Positions 14,565 to 20,298 of a stretch of 20,298 bases of DNA are shown piece after piece; position 1 is the stretch's first letter; each line of letters begins with the position of its first letter. Source of the DNA: JBFHKO01 sp041595355 (GTDB taxonomy: Bacteria > Pseudomonadota > Gammaproteobacteria > Enterobacterales > Aeromonadaceae). The position numbers and the translations under genes were made by a program. The stretch covers positions 1 to 20,298 of the forward strand of contig JBFHKO010000020.1 in the NCBI GenBank assembly GCA_041595355.1, in the 5' to 3' direction. The notes beneath the pieces are model-generated. The model had not been told where the DNA came from. It searched no databases and saw only the letters and a program-made list of their open reading frames with translations.

Positions 14565-15575
14565 ATGCATCTTACGAGAAAAATCACCGCCACCCACCTT
14601 GGCGCCAGCCTGCTGCTGGCCGCCAGTGTCGGCGCCAGCGCCGCCCCCCTCCCCGGCGCGGGGATCAGAGTCCAGCCGCTGCAGAGCACCGTGACCGAAG
14701 AAACCTTCCAGACCCTGCTGGTCACCGAAGCCCTCAGGGAATTGGGCTACGACATCAAGCCCATTCAGGAGGTGGATTACAACGTCGGCTACACTTCCAT
14801 CGCCAACGGCGATGCCACCTTCCTGGCGGTCAACTGGAGCCCGCTGCACGATGACAAGTACCTCAAGGCCGGTGGCGACCAGGCCTTCTACCGCCAGGGG
14901 GAATATGTCTCCGGCGCCGCCCAGGGCTATCTCATCGACAAGAAGAGCGCCGAGCAGTACGGCATCACCAATATCGGTCAGCTCAAGGATCCCAAGCTGG
15001 CCAAGCTGTTCGATGCCGATGGCGACGGCAAGGCGGATCTCACCGGCTGCAACCCGGGCTGGGGCTGCGAGGGGGTGATCGAGCACCAGCTGGATGCCTT
15101 CGGCCTGCGCGACACTGTCAGCCACAACCAGGGCAACTATGCCGCCATCATCGCCGACACCATCTCCCGCTATGAAAACGGCGCCCCCATCCTCTACTAC
15201 ACCTGGACCCCCTACTGGGTCAGCGGCGTGCTGGCGCCCGGCAAGGATGTGGTCTGGCTGGAGGTGCCCTTCTCCTCGCTGCCCGGTGAGCGCAAGGAGG
15301 TGGACACCCGCCTGGCCAACGGCAAGAACTACGGCTTCGAGATGAACAGCATGCGCATCATCGCCCACCGGGCCTTTGCCGAGGCCAACCCGGCCGCGGC
15401 CAAGCTGTTCGAGATCATGAAGCTGCCCATCAACGACATCAGCGCCCAGAACATGCGCATGCGCCAGGGCGAGAACAGCCAGGCGGATATCGAGCGTCAT
15501 GTGGCCGGCTGGATCAAGGCCCACCAGGCCACCTTCGATGGCTGGATTGCCGAAGCCAAGGCGGCGGTAAAATAA
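14565..15575 (+). CDS. proX: Periplasmic glycine betaine-binding protein ProX, first copy
   Basis: This 336-residue protein captures glycine betaine/proline betaine in the periplasm for ProVW. It has a signal peptide (basic start MHLTRKITA, hydrophobic core, likely cut after ASA near residue 26), then a mature part close to E. coli ProX throughout. The three tryptophans of the betaine cage are present: Trp91 in AVNWSPLHD, Trp166 in CNPGWGCEG and Trp214 in YYTWTPYW (E. coli mature 65, 140, 188). His95, equivalent to His69 that binds the carboxylate, is kept, as are the Gly-Cys whose backbone does the same. ATG at 14565 is preferred over 14562 because AGGAG is then 6 bases away and because it aligns with the start of the second copy (MRLSKNITA). 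Confidence 0.95.
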   Translation: MHLTRKITATHLGASLLLAASVGASAAPLPGAGIRVQPLQSTVTEETFQTLLVTEALRELGYDIKPIQEVDYNVGYTSIANGDATFLAVNWSPLHDDKYLKAGGDQAFYRQGEYVSGAAQGYLIDKKSAEQYGITNIGQLKDPKLAKLFDADGDGKADLTGCNPGWGCEGVIEHQLDAFGLRDTVSHNQGNYAAIIADTISRYENGAPILYYTWTPYWVSGVLAPGKDVVWLEVPFSSLPGERKEVDTRLANGKNYGFEMNSMRIIAHRAFAEANPAAAKLFEIMKLPINDISAQNMRMRQGENSQADIERHVAGWIKAHQATFDGWIAEAKAAVK

Positions 15576-15698
15576 CGCCGGCGCGCCCTGACGGGAGCGT
15601 CGCCGACAAGATGTCAACCCGAGCGGCGCGCTGCCACCGCCCTGCAGATGATGCATGGGCGGCACCCGCCGGCTCACCGACAGCCCAAGGAGTCACCA

Positions 15699-16703
15699 AT
15701 GCGTCTTAGCAAGAACATTACCGCCGCCGGCCTGCTGCTGGCCGCCAGTGTCGGCGCCAGCGCCGCCGCGCTGCCCGGCGCGGGGATCCGCGTCCAGCCG
15801 CTGCAAAGTACCCTGGCCGAAGAAAGCTTCCAGACCCAGCTGGTCAACAAGGCCCTGGCGGCGCTCGGCTACGAGGTGGCCCCCATCCAGGAGGTGGACT
15901 ACAACGTCGCCTATACCTCCATCGCCAACGGCGATGCCACCTTCATGGCGGTCAACTGGGATCCGCAGCAAAAAGACAAATACCTGATGGCCGGCGGGGA
16001 TGAGGCCTTCTTCCGCAAGGGAGAGTATGTCTCCGGCGCCGCCCAGGGCTACATGATCGACAAGAAGAGCGCCGAGCAGTACGGCATCACCCAGATCAGC
16101 CAGCTGGCCGATCCCGAGCTGGCCAAATTGTTCGATGCCGATGGCGACGGCAAGGCGGATCTGGCCGGCTGCAATCCCGGCTGGACCTGCGATCAGATCA
16201 TCGATCATCATCTGCAGGCCTACGGCCTGAGCCAGACCGTCAGCCACCATCAGGGCAACTACGCCGCCATCATCGCCGACACCATAGCGCGCTATCAAAA
16301 CGGCCAGCCGGTGCTCTACTACGCCTGGATCCCCTACTGGGTCAGCGGTGTGCTGGTGCCCGGCAAGGACGTGGTCTGGCTGCAGGTGCCCTTCTCCGCC
16401 ATGCCGGGCGTACTCGCCGGCACCGACACGACGCTGCCGAACGGCGCCAACTACGGCTTCGAGATGAACAACATGCGCATCGTCGCCCACCGGGCCTTTG
16501 CCGAGGCCAACCCGGCTGCGGCCAAGCTGTTCGAGATCATGAAGCTGCCCATCAACGACATCAGCGCCCAGAACATGCGCATGCGCCAGGGCGAGAACAG
16601 CGAGGCGGATATCAATCGTCATGTGGAGGGCTGGATCAAGGCCCACCAGGCCACCTTCGACGGCTGGATCCAGACCGCCCTGGCGACCAGCGCCAAGCCG
16701 TGA
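15699..16703 (+). CDS. proX: ProX-like periplasmic binding protein, second tandem copy with altered ligand site
   Basis: A second ProX of 334 residues lies 123 bases after the first, in the same direction. The signal peptide (likely cut near residue 22-24) is almost identical. The aromatic cage is kept: Trp87 (AVNWDPQQKD), Trp162 (CNPGWTCDQ) and Trp210 (YYAWIPYW). The residues around each Trp differ from copy one: the carboxylate-binding His is Gln91, and Gly after Trp162 is Thr. A quaternary-ammonium ligand is therefore still likely, but a different anionic end or affinity is possible. The C-terminal region (HRAFAEANPAAAKLFEIM and onward) is the same as copy one. AAGGAG is 6 bases before the ATG. 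It ends the operon before a strong terminator. Which solute it binds is not known. Confidence 0.9.
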   Translation: MRLSKNITAAGLLLAASVGASAAALPGAGIRVQPLQSTLAEESFQTQLVNKALAALGYEVAPIQEVDYNVAYTSIANGDATFMAVNWDPQQKDKYLMAGGDEAFFRKGEYVSGAAQGYMIDKKSAEQYGITQISQLADPELAKLFDADGDGKADLAGCNPGWTCDQIIDHHLQAYGLSQTVSHHQGNYAAIIADTIARYQNGQPVLYYAWIPYWVSGVLVPGKDVVWLQVPFSAMPGVLAGTDTTLPNGANYGFEMNNMRIVAHRAFAEANPAAAKLFEIMKLPINDISAQNMRMRQGENSEADINRHVEGWIKAHQATFDGWIQTALATSAKP

Positions 16704-16724
16704 GCCAACACGCAAGCCCGATGG

Positions 16725-16752
16725 CGGGGAGCGCACTGCGCTCCCCGTTTTT
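16725..16752 (+). terminator. Intrinsic terminator of the proVWXX operon
   Basis: CGGGGAGCGC (16725-16734) and GCGCTCCCCG (16738-16747) form a perfect 10-bp stem with an ACT loop, followed directly by TTTTT (16748-16752). It begins 21 bases after the second proX stop and is a classic rho-independent terminator for the plus strand. It also lies just past the 3' end of the convergent transaldolase gene, but has no T-run in that direction. Confidence 0.9.
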
Positions 16753-16764
16753 CTCTTCGCCGCC

Positions 16765-17727
16765 TCAGCCCAGGCGGGCCCGCAGCAACGCCTCGAGTTG
16801 CACCTGATCGGCGGCAAAGGCGCGGATCCCCTCGGCCAGCTTCTCGGTGGCCATGGCATCCTCGTTCATCTCCCAGCGAAAGCGCGCCTCGTCGATGGGC
16901 TCCGGCCGAGGCAGCCGCTCGCCCCGGTAATCGAGCCGGCGTGCCAGCTCCCCCTGCTGCCCGGCCAGCTGCTCCAGTAGCGCCGGGCTGATGGTCAGCC
17001 TGTCACAGCCCGCCAGCGCCAGTATCTGGCCCAGATTGCGAAAGCTCGCCCCCATCACCACGGTCGGGTAGCCATGCTGCTTGTAGTAGCGGTAGATGCG
17101 GCTCACCGACTGCACGCCGGGGTCGAGATCGGGCTCGGCGAAGGCCTGCCCGCCCCTGGCCTGGTGCCAGTCGAGGATGCGCCCGACAAAGGGCGAGATG
17201 AGGCTCACCCCCGCCTCGGCGCAAGCACGCGCCTGGGCAAAGCCGAACAGCAGGGTCAGGTTGCAGTGGATGCCCTCCCGCTCCAGCTGCTCGGCGGCCC
17301 GGATCCCCTCCCAGGTGGCGGCGATCTTGATCAGCACCCGCTCCCGGTCGACGCCGGCCTGCTGGTAGAGTTCGATAAGCCGGCGCGCCTTGGCCAGGGT
17401 CCCCGGCCTGTCGAAAGAGAGCCGCGCATCCACCTCGGTGGAGACGCGCCCCGGTATCACCTTGAGGATCTGCGTGCCGATGGCCACAATCAACCGGTCC
17501 GCGGCCCAGGCGATCTGAGCCTCCACATCCGCCGCCTGCCGGCCGGCCTCGTCGAGGATCGCCTCCAGCAGGGCGACATAGTCGTGCTGGTCGCCGCTCA
17601 CCGCCTTGAGGATCAGCGAGGGATTGGTGGTGGCGTCCTCGGGCGCATAGGCCTTGATGGCTCCCACCTCGCCGGTATCGGCCACCACTGTGGTGTGCTC
17701 CTTCAATTGCTCGAGTAAATTACGCAT
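16765..17727 (-). CDS. tal: Transaldolase (TalB type)
   Basis: Transaldolase moves a dihydroxyacetone unit between sedoheptulose-7-phosphate and glyceraldehyde-3-phosphate in the non-oxidative pentose phosphate pathway. The 320-residue cytosolic protein (E. coli TalB 317) shows HTTVVADTGE (Asp17), DATTNPSLIL at 31-40, GRVSTEVDARLSFD at 93-106 and the Schiff-base lysine in VLIKIAATWEG (Lys134). It also has CNLTLLF, and SPFVGRILDW near the phosphate site. The ATG at 17727 has AGAGGA about 9 bases upstream. It stands alone, convergent with the osmolyte transporter and divergent from amiD, with no transketolase neighbour in view. The codon use and base content look like its neighbours. Confidence 0.95.
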   Translation of the reverse strand: MRNLLEQLKEHTTVVADTGEVGAIKAYAPEDATTNPSLILKAVSGDQHDYVALLEAILDEAGRQAADVEAQIAWAADRLIVAIGTQILKVIPGRVSTEVDARLSFDRPGTLAKARRLIELYQQAGVDRERVLIKIAATWEGIRAAEQLEREGIHCNLTLLFGFAQARACAEAGVSLISPFVGRILDWHQARGGQAFAEPDLDPGVQSVSRIYRYYKQHGYPTVVMGASFRNLGQILALAGCDRLTISPALLEQLAGQQGELARRLDYRGERLPRPEPIDEARFRWEMNEDAMATEKLAEGIRAFAADQVQLEALLRARLG

Positions 17728-17979
17728 GGTGCTGATTTTCCTCTGTTACCCTGACTATAAACGCCAGCCATCAGCATAGGCGATAGGCGCCCGGCAGACC
17801 ATGGCGGCCTTCCGGCTCACCGCCCGGCCCGTAGCCGCGCTACACTGCCATGTCGCGTGCCGAGCGCACCGAAAGTGCTGAAAGTGCCGAAAGTGCCGAC
17901 AAATGACGTGATCCCCCAGCCCGTCATCGTGGCCGGGATCGCACATAATCGAACCTCCATCACTATCCCAAGGAGCAGC
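17728..17979. promoter_or_regulatory. Divergent intergenic region between transaldolase and amiD
   Basis: On the minus strand TATAGT (17759-17754) is a good -10 about 27 bases before the transaldolase ATG; a matching -35 is poor. On the plus strand no clear promoter is seen for amiD. The region contains a direct repeat ATAGGCG x2 (17776-17789), a small inverted repeat GTAGC-CGC-GCTAC (17831-17843) and three tandem 9-base units GAAAGTGCY (17871-17897). AAGGAG lies 4 bases before the amiD ATG. Confidence 0.45.
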
Positions 17980-18807
17980 ATGCTGCCAAGACCCCTCTGC
18001 CTCGCCGCCCTGCTGCTCCTGCTGACCGGCTGCGCCGATGGCTACCGCCTCGATGAGCGCATCGGCTCGGTCAACCAGGACTCGCGGGTCGCCTTTCTGG
18101 TGCTGCACTACACCGACAGCGGCAATGCCCGCTCCCTCAAGGTACTGAGCCAGGCCGGCCACGAGGTGAGCGCCCATTACCTGGTGCCGGAGGCGAAGCC
18201 CGGTCGCTGGGCCCGCTACCCCGTTTACAGGCTGGTGCCGGAGGAGCGGCGCGCCTGGCATGCCGGCGTCAGTGGCTGGCAGGGCAGCCGCATGCTCAAT
18301 GCCAGCTCCATCGGCATCGAGATCGTCAACCGGGGCTTCGATGAACGCGATGCCGCCCTGCCTCTCGGCCAGCGGCGCTGGCAGCCCTATTCACCGGCGC
18401 AGCTGCAGGCGGTGGCCAGGCTGGCCCGGGACATCATGGCCCGCCACGGCATCGCCCCCGAGCGCGTGCTGGGACACAGCGACATCGCCCCCGGCCGCAA
18501 GGTGGACCCCGGTCCCGCCTTCCCCTGGGAGTGGCTCTACCGCCGCCATGGCATCGGCGCCTGGCCGGATGACGAGCGGGTGGCGCACTTTCGCCGCCAT
18601 CAGCCCTGGGATGGCAACTGGCTGGCCCTGCAGCAAAAACTGGCCCGCTACGGCTACGCCATCGAGCCCAGCGGACGGGCGGATGCCCAGACCCGGGCGG
18701 TGCTGACCGCCTTTCAGCTGCACTTTCGCCCCCGCCGCTTCGATGGCGAGGCGGATATCGAGACGGTCGCCATCCTGGATGCCCTGCTGGAGAAGTATCG
18801 GCGTTAG
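17980..18807 (+). CDS. amiD: N-acetylmuramoyl-L-alanine amidase AmiD (outer-membrane lipoprotein)
   Basis: AmiD cleaves the amide between N-acetylmuramic acid and L-alanine in peptidoglycan and anhydro-muropeptides, as a zinc enzyme in murein recycling or turnover. The 275-residue product (E. coli AmiD 276) has a lipoprotein signal with lipobox LLTGC (Cys18). Ala at +2 suggests release to the outer membrane. The Amidase_2 domain has the zinc ligands His43 (VLHYTD), His166 (GHSDIAPGRKVDPGP) and Asp176, plus the conserved Glu114 (SIGIEIVNRG) and WHAG. A peptidoglycan-binding domain fills about residues 215-275, including AFQLHFRP. The ATG at 17980 has AAGGAG; a GTG at 17857 in the same frame would bury the lipobox and lacks a ribosome site. 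It appears to be a single-gene unit. Confidence 0.93.
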   Translation: MLPRPLCLAALLLLLTGCADGYRLDERIGSVNQDSRVAFLVLHYTDSGNARSLKVLSQAGHEVSAHYLVPEAKPGRWARYPVYRLVPEERRAWHAGVSGWQGSRMLNASSIGIEIVNRGFDERDAALPLGQRRWQPYSPAQLQAVARLARDIMARHGIAPERVLGHSDIAPGRKVDPGPAFPWEWLYRRHGIGAWPDDERVAHFRRHQPWDGNWLALQQKLARYGYAIEPSGRADAQTRAVLTAFQLHFRPRRFDGEADIETVAILDALLEKYRR

Positions 18808-18808
18808 C

Positions 18809-18827
18809 CACAGCCGCCGCCGCTGTG
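18809..18827 (+). terminator. Weak hairpin after amiD
   Basis: CACAGC (18809-18814) and GCTGTG (18822-18827) form a 6-bp stem around a 7-base GC-rich loop just after the amiD stop. There is no T-run, so it may be only a modest or factor-dependent terminator. Confidence 0.3.
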
Positions 18828-18862
18828 CTGCCACCGTCAGAGCGTCGATCTCTTCGCCCCCC

Positions 18863-18900
18863 CCTATGACGGCCAAATGACCTATAACTGATAGGAACGC
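18863..18900 (+). promoter_or_regulatory. Candidate katG control region with CCTAT/ATAGG repeats
   Basis: CCTAT at 18863-18867, CCTAT at 18881-18885 and ATAGG at 18891-18895 give an inverted repeat CCTAT-AACTG-ATAGG with an extra half-site upstream; TATAAC (18883-18888) can serve as a -10. ATAG/CTAT elements recall OxyR sites, which activate katG in E. coli, but the spacing (5 bases between arms rather than 7) does not fit the consensus. Confidence 0.35.
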
Positions 18901-19001
18901 TCGACATGACAGCTCAGCCATACCTGTTCAACCGGTCACTCAGGGCACCCCATTCAGGTGCGTGGCCGACGCGGCGATCGAGCATGACAGGAGATCACAA
19001 G

Positions 19002-20298
19002 ATGTCTGATAGCAAGTGCCCCATGCACCACGCCGCCGCCGGCGGCAAATCCAACCGAGACTGGTGGCCGAACCAGTTGAAACTCAACCTGTTACACCAG
19101 CATTCCCCCTTGTCCAACCCCATGGGCGAGGATTTCAACTACGCGGAAGCGTTCAAGAGCCTCGATCTGGCTGCGCTGAAGCAAGATCTCCATGCGCTGA
19201 TGACCGACTCCAAGACCTGGTGGCCGGCGGACTTCGGTCACTACGGCCCCCTGTTCGTGCGCATGGCCTGGCACAGCGCCGGCACCTACCGCACCGGCGA
19301 TGGCCGCGGCGGCGGCGGGACCGGCAACCAGCGTTTTGCCCCGCTCAACAGCTGGCCTGACAACGTCAACCTCGACAAGGCGCGCCGGCTGCTGTGGCCC
19401 ATCAAGCAGAAGTATGGCCGGAACATCTCCTGGGCCGACCTGATGATCCTCACCGGCAACATCGCCCTGGAATCCATGGGCTTCAAGACCCTTGGCTTCG
19501 GCGGCGGACGGGCCGACATCTGGGAGCCGGAAGAAGACATCTACTGGGGTACCGAGAGCACCTGGCTGGAAGACAAACGCTACAGTGGTGATCGGGAGCT
19601 GGAAAATCCGCTCGCTGCCGTGCAGATGGGGCTGATCTACGTCAACCCGGAGGGCCCGAACGGAAACCCCGATCCCCTTGCCGCCGCCAAGGACATCCGC
19701 GAAACCTTCGCGCGCATGGCCATGAATGACGAGGAAACGGTCGCCCTCATTGCCGGTGGCCACACCTTCGGCAAGGCCCACGGCGCCGGCGATGCATCGC
19801 TGGTGGGACCCGAGCCGGAAGCGGCCGGCATCGAGGAGCAGGGCCTGGGCTGGAAGAGCAGTTTCGGCACCGGCAAGGGCGCTGACACCATCTCCAGCGG
19901 CCTGGAGGTCACCTGGACCCAGACGCCCACCCAGTGGAGCCACTTCTTCTTCCAGAACCTGTTCGGCTACGAATGGGAGCTGACCAAGAGCCCGGCCGGG
20001 GCGCAGCAGTGGCGACCGAAACATGACGCCGGTGCCGGTGAGATTCCGGATGCCCACGATCCGTCCAGGCGCCACGTGCCCAGCATGCTGACCACCGACC
20101 TTTCCTTGCGTTTCGACCCGGCCTACGAAAAGATCTCCCGGCGCTTCCTCGCCCACCCGGACGAATTTGCCGATGCCTTCGCCCGGGCCTGGTTCAAGCT
20201 GACGCACCGGGACATGGGCCCGCGCGCGCGTTACCTTGGCCCGGACGTGCCGGCAGAGGCGCTCATCTGGCAGGACCCCATCCCCGCGCTCAATCATC
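19002..20298 (+). CDS. katG: Catalase-peroxidase KatG, partial (N-terminal 432 residues)
   Basis: KatG is a bifunctional haem enzyme that breaks down hydrogen peroxide as a catalase and a peroxidase. The frame is open to the right edge of the window; full proteins are about 720-740 residues, so this is the catalytic N-terminal domain and the start of the second domain is missing. Visible residues are distal Arg87, Trp90 and His91 in VRMAWHSAGTYR, and the proximal haem ligand His254 in AGGHTFGKAHGAG. The covalent Met-Tyr-Trp adduct that gives catalase activity is complete: Trp90, Tyr213 (GLIYVNPEGP) and Met239 (ARMAMND). The ATG at 19002 has AGGAG 8 bases upstream and gives MSDSKCPMHH, like known KatG starts. 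In-frame ATGs at 18906 and 18984 are possible longer starts. Confidence 0.96.
   Translation, partial: MSDSKCPMHHAAAGGKSNRDWWPNQLKLNLLHQHSPLSNPMGEDFNYAEAFKSLDLAALKQDLHALMTDSKTWWPADFGHYGPLFVRMAWHSAGTYRTGDGRGGGGTGNQRFAPLNSWPDNVNLDKARRLLWPIKQKYGRNISWADLMILTGNIALESMGFKTLGFGGGRADIWEPEEDIYWGTESTWLEDKRYSGDRELENPLAAVQMGLIYVNPEGPNGNPDPLAAAKDIRETFARMAMNDEETVALIAGGHTFGKAHGAGDASLVGPEPEAAGIEEQGLGWKSSFGTGKGADTISSGLEVTWTQTPTQWSHFFFQNLFGYEWELTKSPAGAQQWRPKHDAGAGEIPDAHDPSRRHVPSMLTTDLSLRFDPAYEKISRRFLAHPDEFADAFARAWFKLTHRDMGPRARYLGPDVPAEALIWQDPIPALNH

Noticed and set aside
17857..17979. Longer start for AmiD at GTG 17857
   Set aside because: The added residues encode the 9-base repeat (KVLKVPKVP), lack a ribosome site, and would place the lipobox far from the N-terminus; ATG 17980 has AAGGAG and a proper lipoprotein signal.
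18881..18895. CCTAT-AACTG-ATAGG as a firm OxyR operator for katG
   Set aside because: The arms are 5 bases apart rather than 7 and the outer half-sites are missing at the right distance, so only a low-confidence regulatory region is listed.

Overview
The window is high-GC, densely coded DNA from a gammaproteobacterium. No rRNA, tRNA, IS element, phage gene or CRISPR array was seen. The proteins resemble enterobacterial and Aeromonas/Vibrio-type proteins (CysG, CysDN, QmcA, ProVWX, AmiD, TalB, KatG). Together with a complete ectoine operon this suggests a salt-tolerant marine or brackish bacterium, perhaps of the Oceanimonas/Zobellella part of the Aeromonadales. That placement is an inference from gene content only.

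Region 1 (1-5707, minus strand) is a sulfate-assimilation operon read in the order cysG, cysD, cysN, an SLC13/DASS-type permease with two TrkA-C domains, then cysC (cut by the window edge). It couples predicted sulfate import, ATP sulfurylase, APS kinase and synthesis of siroheme, the cofactor of sulfite reductase. Region 2 (5919-7333, plus strand) is a two-gene membrane unit: the SPFH protein QmcA and an NfeD partner joined by a 4-base overlap. A long perfect hairpin separates it from the next, convergent operon.

Region 3 (7448-11827) is the ectoine locus: ectA-ectB-ectC-ask on the minus strand, with a divergent MarR-family gene of the EctR/CosR kind. The shared intergenic region holds an ectA promoter overlapped by a repeated TATTTAGTAT element, a good candidate for the regulator's operator. 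Region 4 (12231-16703, plus strand) is an osmoprotectant importer of ProU type, proV-proW-proX plus a second tandem proX, closed by a strong terminator. Synthesis (ectoine) and uptake (betaine-type solutes) of compatible solutes therefore lie side by side around one regulator.

Region 5 (16765 to the end) carries single genes: a transaldolase (minus), the outer-membrane lipoprotein amidase AmiD (plus), and the first part of the catalase-peroxidase katG (plus, cut by the window edge).

No wholly unknown system was found. The most interesting points are the twin ProX binding proteins, where the second copy has lost the histidine that contacts the betaine carboxylate in E. coli ProX although long stretches are almost identical to the first; the candidate EctR operators; an unusual Arg in a conserved ProW membrane segment; and an extended in-frame start option for katG.
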